Positions 1 through 7,808 of a DNA stretch of 64,000 bases are shown here, piece after piece. The notes under the pieces were generated by a model. The model did not search any database. It saw only the letters and a list, made by a program, of their open reading frames with translations, and was not told where the DNA came from. Each line of letters begins with the position of its first letter. Position 1 is the stretch's first letter. The stretch is taken from the NCBI GenBank assembly GCA_017415765.1, contig JAFQED010000047.1, positions 1 to 64,000 of the forward strand, in the 5' to 3' direction. A program made the translations under genes and the position numbers. This DNA is from Desulfovibrio sp. Lineage in GTDB: Bacteria > Desulfobacterota > Desulfovibrionia > Desulfovibrionales > Desulfovibrionaceae.

Positions 1-345
1 CCCACAGAAGCCACCTGGTTCTATCGCGTGGATATGCCGGAGGGCTACAAGCATTTTTCCAAAACCAAACCCATGCTGCTGGAGCACCTGGCAGACCTTG
101 ACGCATGGTGGGATAACCGTCAGCCCCTTGAGCAAAACGGTGCAGACAAGGCCCGCAAATACAGGGCAGAAGAGCTGCAAGCCCTGCAATACAACTTTGA
201 CCTTTGCGGCTTCCCGCAGGAGGAAGAGGAGATCCTGCCCCCTGCTGAACTCATTGCCCGTTACAAGGCCGAACGCGCCAGGCATGAGCAAGTCATGGAT
301 GATGCCCTTGCTAAAATTTTGTCCATGCTTGGGGGGCAGGCATGA
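1..345 (+). CDS. hsdM: Type I restriction-modification DNA methyltransferase subunit HsdM, 3' end only
   Basis: The reading frame is open from base 1 and ends in TGA at 343-345, so only the last 114 residues are present and the start lies left of the window. The tail contains a phrase typical of HsdM C-termini (WFYRVDMPEGYKHFSKTKPM) followed by a charged helical region of the kind that contacts HsdS. HsdM is the adenine N6-methylating subunit shared by the modification and restriction complexes of a type I system. Its stop overlaps the hsdS start (ATGA). The catalytic NPPF-type motif would lie outside the window, and hsdR is not seen here. Assignment rests on the tail plus the hsdS neighbour. 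Confidence 0.85.
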   Translation, partial: PTEATWFYRVDMPEGYKHFSKTKPMLLEHLADLDAWWDNRQPLEQNGADKARKYRAEELQALQYNFDLCGFPQEEEEILPPAELIARYKAERARHEQVMDDALAKILSMLGGQA

Positions 346-1634
346 CCCCGCAACAGCTTAAAGCGTCTGTTTTGCAGATGGCCGTCTCTGGAGAGTTAAC
401 TGCCGACTGGAGAGAAGAGCATGGCGTTAAAATTTCCTCTTGGCAGGAAACAACTTCAACAAATTTGTTCGAATACGTCACAAGTGGTTCTCGTGGATGG
501 AATAAATTTTACTCTGATCATGGATCTTTTTTTATTCGCATTGGTAATCTAAGTCATGGAACTATAGAAATTGATTATTCAAAAATTCAGTATGTAGATT
601 TACCGAACAAGGCAGAAGGCAAAAGAAGCATTATAAAAAATGGTGATATACTAATCTCAATAACAGCAGATATTGGGATGATAGGTCTTGCTCAAGATGT
701 TGATTATGAAGGATATATCAACCAGCATATCGCTCTTGCTCGCCCTGCCAACATTAAAAACTCTGAGTTTATAGCTTGGTATCTATCTTCAACTATAGGG
801 CAAAAACAGCTTCGGAATAACCAGAGAGGGGCTACTAAGGTAGGGATTGGTCTGGACGATATACGAGGGATACGCATTTCTCTACCCCCTTATGAGGAAC
901 AACTAGAGATAGTGAGACGTATCAGAGCAATCCTACCCCTTATCGAAAAATACGGTAAAGCCTATACTTCCCTTCAACAAATTGAAAACGCCTTGCCCGA
1001 CCAACTCCGCGCCTCTCTTTTGCAGGAAGCCATACAGGGCAAACTTGTGCCACAGTTGGATGATGAACCTGCTGTGGAAATTGATGCCGCCGAACTGGAA
1101 GAAGTACCTTTTGCCATTCCTGAGAAGTGGCGGTGGATTTCTTTAGGTGATGCTATTGTTTATGGCAAAGCAGAACAGTCAATAGCAAAAGATATTCCGA
1201 AAGAAGCGTGGGTGTTAGACTTGGAGGATATTCAGAAGGAACGGGGAATCATTCTCCAGAAAAAGAGGAATGTTTCCAGCACAAGTAACAAAAACAGATT
1301 TTATAGAGGCAATGTCCTTTATAGTAAGTTGCGCCCTTACCTGAATAAAGTGGTCGTGGCTGATGAAGATGGGTATTGCACGACAGAAATTGTACCGATT
1401 GACCCACTTTCAAACGGCTACGAAATTGATGCTGACTATCTGAAGACGTATCTTATGTCTCCGTATTTTGTTCATTACGCAAATGAGCGGGCGTATGGCG
1501 TAAAAATGCCACGCCTTGGAACGAAGGACGCGAAACTGGCTGCATTCCCCTTACCCCCGATTGCCGAGCAACGCCGTATAGTTGAAAGACTGGAGAAGCT
1601 ACTGCCAAATATTGACACCGTTGCTTATCTATGA
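342..1634 (+). CDS. hsdS: Type I restriction-modification specificity subunit HsdS
   Basis: A 430-residue protein with the two-fold HsdS layout. Target-recognition domain 1 is roughly residues 20-180, followed by a conserved helix (PPYEEQLEIVRRIRAILPLI); domain 2 is roughly 255-410, followed by a second copy of that helix (PPIAEQRRIVERLEKLLP). The two helices form the spacer that fixes the distance between the two half-sites. The start overlaps the hsdM stop by 4 bp, implying translational coupling. Domain 1 is AT-rich compared with the repeat helices, as expected for exchanged recognition domains. The protein ends soon after the second helix, so it may be slightly shorter than many HsdS. The target site cannot be read from sequence alone. 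Confidence 0.92.
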   Translation: MTPQQLKASVLQMAVSGELTADWREEHGVKISSWQETTSTNLFEYVTSGSRGWNKFYSDHGSFFIRIGNLSHGTIEIDYSKIQYVDLPNKAEGKRSIIKNGDILISITADIGMIGLAQDVDYEGYINQHIALARPANIKNSEFIAWYLSSTIGQKQLRNNQRGATKVGIGLDDIRGIRISLPPYEEQLEIVRRIRAILPLIEKYGKAYTSLQQIENALPDQLRASLLQEAIQGKLVPQLDDEPAVEIDAAELEEVPFAIPEKWRWISLGDAIVYGKAEQSIAKDIPKEAWVLDLEDIQKERGIILQKKRNVSSTSNKNRFYRGNVLYSKLRPYLNKVVVADEDGYCTTEIVPIDPLSNGYEIDADYLKTYLMSPYFVHYANERAYGVKMPRLGTKDAKLAAFPLPPIAEQRRIVERLEKLLPNIDTVAYL

Positions 1635-1705
1635 TTATGGATTAACATTATTTTAATACTCATATATTCCAAACTTAATATATAGTAATTATGGAGGAAG
1701 ATTAG

Positions 1706-3598
1706 ATGGGTATAAATAAATTTAGAGATAGAATAGTAGAAATATATGATGAGGCACATTCTTTAAAAACCAAGAATGATGACGGCATAAAAGGAAAACA
1801 CCTAGATACTATTCTAGATGCTATAAATTATATATATCAGTTTGTTATGAACGACGAAAATCTGATATTGATTAGGCAGACCTATGATGAACATACTATA
1901 AAAAATAGCCCTTTAGACAGCCTATCCTGCGAAATAGCACGAAAAATTAATGAGTTTGACGATATACTGAATAGTGATTTATTTGGATTTATGCATGTTG
2001 ATAAAATATCAAATAATAATAGTGTTAATAACATATCTATATTGGCGAGTAAATTAAATGACCAAGAATTTTTAAAGTTATTGTCTGCGTATGACGTACT
2101 GAAACATTTATATGGACATAATAAAACTCTAATTATTCTTGGAGCAAATGGCAGCGGGAAGACTTCTTTTGCAAATTATCTAAAAAATTTGGAAAGACAT
2201 ATTAAAGTCATACCAGCATCAAAACCAATAAAATCTGTAGGACAAATGTTTCAGAATTTTAATTCGACATTGGAAAAATATAATAAAGATTTATATAGTG
2301 GTGGAGATTTAAAAGAAGATATAATTCAAAAATTGATTGTTGGATTATGTATTGACCATGATAATGCAGCACGTAAGTACAGAGACACAGGAGAAAGAGG
2401 AGGAAAAACTACATATGAAAAGATAAAAGAAATATTTGATGATTTTTTTGAAGTAAAACTCAACAACTCTTGCTTTGCAAGTAAAGAAATGTGTGCAAGT
2501 AAGAATGGATGCCCACCGTTTACATTTAATGCAATGAGTGACGGCGAACGTGCAGCATTTTTTTATATTGCAACTGTGATTGCAGCTCCTGATAAATCTT
2601 TTATAATAGTTGATGAGCCAGAAAATCATTTAAACCCTGCAATATATAATAAGATATGGGATAAACTAATCGGAACACGTAAAGATTGTCAGTTCATATT
2701 TATTTCTCATACTATTGATTTTATTAGAGCAAGGTCTAATTATGAACTTGTTAAAATTAAAGATTTTTCACATCCAAATATATTTGAATTTGAATTTCTA
2801 GGAACTTCCCTTGAAGACATAAAATCAGAACATATTATTGAAATTGTTGGAAGTAGAAAACCAATTCTATTCTGTGAAGGAGTAAAAGACAATTATGATT
2901 ATAAAATATATGAGATTCTCTTTGGAGAAAAATATACTGTAATATCTACGGGAAACTGTGAGTCTGTTAAGAGTAGTGTGGTAGCGTGTAATATTCACGC
3001 CACGACTTATAGTATACAATCTGCAATCGGTATCATTGATTCTGATTTGAAAAGCGATAGGGAAATAGAAAGTTTAAAGCATAAAAATATATACACTCTT
3101 CGATGTAATGAAATAGAAATGCTGTTGTTAGACGAGTATATATTTAAAGCTGTTTTGCATCATCAGTTCATGAATGAAAATGAATTTGAAAATTTTAAAT
3201 CTGATTTTATGTCGAAAATTAATTCCAGAAAAGACTATATTGTTAAACGACTTGTAAAAACTCAGATTGATGAAAAACTTGTAATCTCAAAAATCGACGA
3301 CAAGTCTCATAAAACAAAAGAAGAGTTTAAAACTAATCTTTCTAATATATTCTTAAATATTGATGTTGATACATTATGGAGAGAGTCTGAAAATCGTGTT
3401 TCAAAAGCGATTGCAGAAGTAGATTATGATGTTGCTTTGCGTCTATGCTGTCTTGAGCACCAAGAAGTAATTGGTGGCATTGTAAATAAAATAATACCAA
3501 ATTATGATACAATAGCCTTGGGATTATTAAGTAGCAGTAAAGAGCTAGCTGGAAGGATACGAGATACATATTTCCCAGAAGTACCGATGAACGTATAA
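1706..3598 (+). CDS. AAA ATPase fused to DUF4435 (TOPRIM-like) domain; PARIS-like anti-phage effector
   Basis: A 630-residue protein in very AT-rich DNA. The N-terminal half is an ABC/SMC-like AAA ATPase: Walker A GANGSGKT at 146-153, a signature-like SDGE at 278-281, and Walker B IIVDEPENH at 300-308 followed by FISHT. The C-terminal half looks like DUF4435/TOPRIM: an FCEG motif with the acidic residue E391, then IIDSD with D445 and D447. This is the AriA plus AriB content of the PARIS defence system, and single-gene fusions of the two are known in that family. OLD-type ATPase-TOPRIM nucleases are the main alternative. It lies 71 bp after hsdS. PARIS reacts to phage anti-restriction proteins, so this position fits a guard of the restriction system. 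The start is preceded by GGAGGAAG. Confidence 0.75.
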   Translation: MGINKFRDRIVEIYDEAHSLKTKNDDGIKGKHLDTILDAINYIYQFVMNDENLILIRQTYDEHTIKNSPLDSLSCEIARKINEFDDILNSDLFGFMHVDKISNNNSVNNISILASKLNDQEFLKLLSAYDVLKHLYGHNKTLIILGANGSGKTSFANYLKNLERHIKVIPASKPIKSVGQMFQNFNSTLEKYNKDLYSGGDLKEDIIQKLIVGLCIDHDNAARKYRDTGERGGKTTYEKIKEIFDDFFEVKLNNSCFASKEMCASKNGCPPFTFNAMSDGERAAFFYIATVIAAPDKSFIIVDEPENHLNPAIYNKIWDKLIGTRKDCQFIFISHTIDFIRARSNYELVKIKDFSHPNIFEFEFLGTSLEDIKSEHIIEIVGSRKPILFCEGVKDNYDYKIYEILFGEKYTVISTGNCESVKSSVVACNIHATTYSIQSAIGIIDSDLKSDREIESLKHKNIYTLRCNEIEMLLLDEYIFKAVLHHQFMNENEFENFKSDFMSKINSRKDYIVKRLVKTQIDEKLVISKIDDKSHKTKEEFKTNLSNIFLNIDVDTLWRESENRVSKAIAEVDYDVALRLCCLEHQEVIGGIVNKIIPNYDTIALGLLSSSKELAGRIRDTYFPEVPMNV

Positions 3599-3666
3599 AC
3601 AATGGGCGGCCAATCTCGCAGAAGTGTGCGGCTGTTCATTATTTAAACTATTAATAGAGGAATTGT

Positions 3667-4179
3667 ATGCAAATTATTGATATAGTTAATTGTTCAATCT
3701 CCTTCATTCAAGGATATGATACAGGCATTGAAATGGCAGAAAAAAAATATGATATTGATATTTCAGAGCAGCAAATTATAGAATATTTTAATGTTATGCG
3801 CTATATTGATAATAATTATTATAATAATATAAATATGATACTTATAAATTCCCTTGAGGCAATATCATTAAATAAAGATTTTATACAGATTTTGACAACA
3901 GATATTGCAGTTGCCACATCATTGCGCAAGTCTTTTACAAAACTTGGAGTAGAAGCAATTCGTTCTACAGGAAAAGAGATTATTGTCCATATCATAAAAC
4001 AATGGATTGATCGTATTTTTGCAGATATGAGATATGACCTATCAGTGAATCGCGAACTTATACAAAATCCTAGCTTGCAGAATTATCTGATAACTCTAAA
4101 TCATATAATCAGAGTGAAAATAAAAAAATATATTCAGATGGATGCTGATTTTTGTGAACAATTAGCTAAAAGCGTATAA
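3667..4179 (+). CDS. Unknown AT-rich gene downstream of the PARIS-like protein
   Basis: A 170-residue protein I do not recognise. It begins MQIIDIVNCSISFIQGYDTG after a TAGAGGAATTGT ribosome-binding site, is predicted mostly helical, has no signal peptide or clear membrane span, and carries a basic stretch near residues 150-158 (RVKIKKYIQ). It follows the ATPase-TOPRIM gene by 68 bp in the same orientation and shares its low GC, so the two were probably acquired together. It could be an accessory or control protein of that system, or unrelated cargo. No catalytic motif is visible. Confidence 0.6.
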   Translation: MQIIDIVNCSISFIQGYDTGIEMAEKKYDIDISEQQIIEYFNVMRYIDNNYYNNINMILINSLEAISLNKDFIQILTTDIAVATSLRKSFTKLGVEAIRSTGKEIIVHIIKQWIDRIFADMRYDLSVNRELIQNPSLQNYLITLNHIIRVKIKKYIQMDADFCEQLAKSV

Positions 4180-4317
4180 CGTATGGATTATACCTAGCTG
4201 AGAGGGAAATCTTTGAGCAGTCTTAGTAGCAGTTAGTATATATCGTCGGCCTATGGTCAACAAACCTGTCAGGCGAACCATCAAAGCGGGGACATCCGCC
4301 AAATCAAGTCTGACCTA

Positions 4318-4836
4318 CTACAACTTTTTCAACATGCTGTGAGATAGGCTTTTCGTCTGCTTCCTGTGCATCCAGAGCTGGATCTTATGCTCTTCAAACC
4401 GCTGAAAAAGGAATTTTTCATAGAATACTGCAGCTTTTTCTGTTTTGGCATCAACCAGAAAGACAGCCCAGGCAAGCTCATTGCAGCAGGCCCGGTGCAA
4501 GGCATCCAGAACCAGCAAGCTGCCGATGTGCTGTCCCTGAAATGCGGAAGTAACAGCCAGTCTGCCCAGACGGATAGCCGGAACAGATGGGTAACGTGGC
4601 ATCTTGCGGGCCGTGTCTTCCGGCAGAGAGGTCAGAAGGATGGGAGCCGCAGAGAGAGTATAAAAACCGATGATCTTCTTGGGAGAGGCCTCTTCCCTTG
4701 CCGCGATGACCGTGGCAAAGCCGCGTCTCATATCCTGACCGGCTTGCTTGTGCAGGTAGGCATCAAGAGCCGGTTCGCCGCAAGTAAAACCGCTCCTGTC
4801 CATGTCCGGCGTCAGGAGGCCAAACAGCAGCTTCAT
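4318..4836 (-). CDS. GNAT-family acetyltransferase toxin (TacT/AtaT type)
   Basis: A 172-residue GNAT protein with the features of tRNA-acetylating toxins. The N-terminus contains FTCGEPALDAYLHKQAGQD, the core has RLGRLAVTSAFQGQHIG, which carries the acetyl-CoA pyrophosphate loop, and FYEKFLFQ near the end holds the family's tyrosine. Known relatives acetylate the amino acid on charged tRNAs and stop translation. The gene overlaps the 3' end of a DUF1778 antitoxin gene by 4 bp, the usual order for this pair. No residue needed for activity is obviously missing. Confidence 0.88.
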   Translation of the reverse strand: MKLLFGLLTPDMDRSGFTCGEPALDAYLHKQAGQDMRRGFATVIAAREEASPKKIIGFYTLSAAPILLTSLPEDTARKMPRYPSVPAIRLGRLAVTSAFQGQHIGSLLVLDALHRACCNELAWAVFLVDAKTEKAAVFYEKFLFQRFEEHKIQLWMHRKQTKSLSHSMLKKL

Positions 4837-5126
4837 GTGCTTTCGACCCGTGCGGCATATTCGGCAGCCAGATCCTTGAGAAAGGGCGTGGATCCAGAGA
4901 CTTTTTCCTCCAACAGGGCAGCAGCCAAGAGTTCCTGATCCCGCATGGCAAGACGAATGACCGTCTGTTCGGCAATGACCCGTTCCGCCTTTTCCAGAGC
5001 CGCTTCGATCAGAAAATCCGTGCGGGTACGGCCCTGCATGGCGGCGGCACGGTCAATGGTCTCCCTGACGGCAAGGGGGATCCTCGCATCAATGCGGGAC
5101 ATGGGGACTTCATAAGATTGTGTCAT
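4833..5126 (-). CDS. DUF1778 ribbon-helix-helix antitoxin
   Basis: A 97-residue antitoxin starting MTQSYEVPMSRIDARIPLAV. This start (5126) is preferred over an upstream in-frame ATG because GAGGT sits 7 bases before it. The N-terminal half is a ribbon-helix-helix DNA-binding fold (RIPLAVRETIDRAAAMQGRTRTDFLIEAAL); the C-terminal tail would wrap the GNAT toxin. It is transcribed first, with the toxin overlapping its end, the standard arrangement. It probably represses its own promoter at the palindrome just upstream. Confidence 0.88.
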   Translation of the reverse strand: MTQSYEVPMSRIDARIPLAVRETIDRAAAMQGRTRTDFLIEAALEKAERVIAEQTVIRLAMRDQELLAAALLEEKVSGSTPFLKDLAAEYAARVEST

Positions 5127-5144
5127 GGCAATTACCTCAAAAAA

Positions 5145-5173
5145 TTTATACGGTAATTTCCCGTACACGGCAA
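5145..5173 (-). promoter_or_regulatory. Promoter and operator of the DUF1778-GNAT pair
   Basis: On the minus strand TTGCCG and TATAAA are separated by exactly 17 bases, ending 18 bases before the antitoxin start. The spacer holds the inverted repeat TACGG-7-CCGTA (5149-5165), placed where a ribbon-helix-helix repressor would block RNA polymerase. The match is by eye. Confidence 0.6.
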
Positions 5174-5201
5174 GAGGGCGGTGTCCTCCAAGTAAAGTCC
5201 T

Positions 5202-5247
5202 CGTTCTGGCTGCTACTCCTGCCCTTTGATTTCATGCGATTGCCCTG
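5202..5247 (-). repeat. 46-bp dispersed repeat, copy A
   Basis: The reverse complement of this stretch matches 20701-20746 at 43 of 46 positions (differences A/G, C/T, G/A). It begins CAGGGCAATCGCATGAAATC. It lies in the gap between the GNAT/DUF1778 promoter and the TPR gene. No coding role is apparent. Confidence 0.7.
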
Positions 5248-5332
5248 GCTCGATGCTCTGCCGCACTGGACGGGGAGACTTGCTTTTGCTATGTTTTTTT
5301 CAAGTTTCAACCCCTGCCCCGGAGGAAACGAC

Positions 5333-6763
5333 ATGGTGGATGATGCAGCGCGGAGCGGCCTTGCCAAGCGTATGGAGCTTCGGCAGACTGGTCGCACCCT
5401 TGAGAAAGCCCTTGCCGACAACAAGAGCCAGGACAAGATCTACAGTGAAAGTCTTGTCGATTTTTTGCGGGACAAGGGGCGTATCGTCTGTATTTCGGAC
5501 GACAGCAGCCTGACAGACAAAATGCAGGAGCTTGTCTGCACCCGCCTCAAAATGCCCGCTGCCTGTCTTGCCTCCAGCGCATCGGTAGATACCGTCATCA
5601 GCAGTCTGCGTCATCTTGTGACCAACGGGCACAAGCCTCTGTTGCTGATCGAGCAAAATTTGCGTGGCCGTGACCTGAGCTTTCTGCTGCGGCTGCTCAA
5701 AACGGGCTTCCCCGAGATCCTCTGCATTGTCATTGCCCGCGAAAGCAACAAGCAGCGTTTTTCCCTGTTGTATGAAAGCGGCGTGGACAACTGCATGATC
5801 CGGCCCATCAGCGATCAGGCCCTGCTGGAAAAACTGGCCCTTACCGTCAAGCCGCAGGGCAAACTGGGCCGCCAGTTGGAATGGGCGCGCAACCTGCTGG
5901 AGCAGGGCGATCATCTGCAAGCCCTGCAGGTTTGTCGTCAGGCTCTGGAGGTCAAAGCCAACTCCTCGGCCACGCTCATGCTGGTGGGGGATATTTTCCG
6001 CGCCATGAAGCAGTTTGACAAGGCCTGTGACGCTTACGAAAAGGCCAGCCGGGCCTCCACGCTCTTCATCGAACCGCTCAACAGGATGGCCGAGGTCTAT
6101 GCCGATACCGGCAACATCCCCAAGCAGCTTGAATACCTGAAGAAACTGGACGAGCTTTCACCCCTCAACCTTGAACGCAAACTGCTCATCGGCGAGCTGT
6201 ACTTCAAGCTCAACCGCCCGGACAAGGCCCGCAAGACCTTTGAGGAAGTCATGGAGCTCTCTGACCGCGAGGCCAAGGAGCATGTGGCCGGTGTGGCCTA
6301 CCGCGTGGCCGAGGTCTATACCGAGCACGACCCCGACACTGCGGCAGCCTTCCTGCAACGCGGGCTGGAAGCCAAGAAGAGTTTTTGGAACATCGAGGAC
6401 ATCATCACCTTCAATCGTGTGGGGCTGTTGCTGCGCCGGGCTGGCAAGTGGGCAGAAGCCGTGGAGGAATACCGCAAGGCCATCCATGTGGCCCCCAATG
6501 ACGAAAGTCTGCACTATAATCTTGCGATGGCCTTTCTGGAAGGCAAGGAGTACGAATCTGCACGGGCCTCGGCCCTCAAGGCACTGGCCCTCAAGCCTGA
6601 CCTCCCCAACCGTTCGGCGGCGGTGGCCTGTAATCTGGCCACGGTCTTTTTACACACTGGTGACAAAGTGCACGCCCTGCCCATCCTGCGTCAGGCCCTT
6701 GAGTGTGCGCCGGATAATGAACAGGTCAAGGCTTTGTTGCAGGAAGCAGGCAGCGAGGAGTAG
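5333..6763 (+). CDS. Degenerate receiver domain plus TPR-repeat protein
   Basis: A 476-residue protein. The start at 5333 is supported by GGAGG seven bases upstream; the frame is open further left but without support. Residues about 45-180 resemble a CheY-like receiver, but the position of the phospho-accepting aspartate reads LLLIEQNLRG, with glutamate in place of aspartate, so phosphorylation is doubtful. Residues about 185-470 form TPR helices such as AVEEYRKAIHVAPNDESLHYNLAMAF and are presumably a protein-binding scaffold. It precedes fliR by 172 bases, which suggests but does not prove a flagellar or signalling link. No output domain for DNA binding or enzymatic activity is seen. Confidence 0.82.
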   Translation: MVDDAARSGLAKRMELRQTGRTLEKALADNKSQDKIYSESLVDFLRDKGRIVCISDDSSLTDKMQELVCTRLKMPAACLASSASVDTVISSLRHLVTNGHKPLLLIEQNLRGRDLSFLLRLLKTGFPEILCIVIARESNKQRFSLLYESGVDNCMIRPISDQALLEKLALTVKPQGKLGRQLEWARNLLEQGDHLQALQVCRQALEVKANSSATLMLVGDIFRAMKQFDKACDAYEKASRASTLFIEPLNRMAEVYADTGNIPKQLEYLKKLDELSPLNLERKLLIGELYFKLNRPDKARKTFEEVMELSDREAKEHVAGVAYRVAEVYTEHDPDTAAAFLQRGLEAKKSFWNIEDIITFNRVGLLLRRAGKWAEAVEEYRKAIHVAPNDESLHYNLAMAFLEGKEYESARASALKALALKPDLPNRSAAVACNLATVFLHTGDKVHALPILRQALECAPDNEQVKALLQEAGSEE

Positions 6764-6935
6764 CAGGGCAGCAGCACGGCTGGGTAAGCCAAGACGCACA
6801 GCAATTTTCTGCGTCCACCAATGGCGGAACGAAGTCGCCGTGGCGCAAGAGCCGTAAAGGTTTTTGCAGGCTGCGGGCGCACTACGCTGTTCTCTGCTGG
6901 CTGTGTACTGGCAGCCTTTTTGCAATCAATGCGGC

Positions 6936-7727
6936 ATGGATGTCTTCAACTACGATCCTGCGGCTGTCCTGAGCCTCATCCTCACCATCATGCGCGTGAG
7001 CATTGTCATGTTCATGCTGCCGATCTTCTCCACCAACAATATCCCCATTCCGGTCAAAGCCGCCGTGACCCTGGTCTTTTCGCTGGGCGTCTGGCCGCAT
7101 CTGGCAGTGGACGGCGCATCCATGCCCGCCCATCCTTTTGACGTGGGCCTGATGATGCTGGGTGAGGTGGTGCTGGGTCTGGTGCTGGGGATGATCGTCA
7201 ATTTTCTGTTCATGGGCATCCAGGCCGGGGGGGAACTGCTGGGCTTTCAGATGGGCTTTACCATGATCAACTTTGCCGACCCCATGACCGGCAACCAGAC
7301 GGGAGCCACGGCCTTCTTTCTTTGGATGGTCTCTCTGCTGGCCTTTTTGAGCCTTGACGGCCATCTGTACATGATCAAGGGGTTTGCAGCCTCCTTCCAG
7401 TTAGTGCCGCCGGGCAGCCTTCTGCTGGGGGATACGGTACTCTGGCAGGTGCTGCATCTGGCAGCGCAGCTTTTCGTCCTGGCCCTGAAGATAGCCGCGC
7501 CGGTCATGGTGGCCCTTTTTATGGTGGAAGTGGCCCTGGCCCTGGTGGCCCGTATCTCCCCGCAGGTACACATCATGGAATTCGGCTTCCCCATCAAGAT
7601 CGGGGTGGGTTTCTTCTTTGTGGGGCTTTTGCTGGTGGTCATGGCTGACGAGGTGGAACGCTTCATCAATGGCATGGACGGCATTTTTGTCAATGTGCTG
7701 CGCAGTATGAGTCCGCTGTACCAGTAG
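6936..7727 (+). CDS. fliR: Flagellar type III export protein FliR
   Basis: A 263-residue integral membrane protein with several hydrophobic spans and FliR landmarks: an N-terminal Asn/Asp-Pro start (MDVFNYDPAAVLSLILTIMR), the conserved core GELLGFQMGFTMINFADPMTG, and EVALALVARISPQVHIMEFGFPIKI near the end. FliR is part of the flagellar export gate with FliP and FliQ. The ATG at 6936 matches the family start although no strong ribosome-binding site precedes it. In many bacteria flhB follows fliR; here a partial dispersed repeat and an unrelated membrane gene follow instead. Confidence 0.93.
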   Translation: MDVFNYDPAAVLSLILTIMRVSIVMFMLPIFSTNNIPIPVKAAVTLVFSLGVWPHLAVDGASMPAHPFDVGLMMLGEVVLGLVLGMIVNFLFMGIQAGGELLGFQMGFTMINFADPMTGNQTGATAFFLWMVSLLAFLSLDGHLYMIKGFAASFQLVPPGSLLLGDTVLWQVLHLAAQLFVLALKIAAPVMVALFMVEVALALVARISPQVHIMEFGFPIKIGVGFFFVGLLLVVMADEVERFINGMDGIFVNVLRSMSPLYQ

Positions 7728-7732
7728 GGCTG

Positions 7733-7759
7733 GCTGCCATTGAACATGGCAGTCGCTCT
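7733..7759 (+). repeat. Partial copy of the dispersed hairpin repeat
   Basis: TGCCATTGAACATGGCA followed by GTCGCTCT matches the right-hand part of the repeat's first hairpin. The left GAGCGAAA arm is replaced by fliR downstream sequence. The hairpin could still act as a weak end signal for fliR. Confidence 0.65.
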
Positions 7760-7808
7760 AACACATACAACAAATAACATACAACAATATATTTTATACG
7801 GAGATATT

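Noticed and set aside
4255..4344. 29-codon plus-strand frame beginning MVNKPVRRTIKAG
   Set aside because: No good ribosome-binding site, overlaps the 3' end of the GNAT toxin gene on the other strand and matches no family I know.
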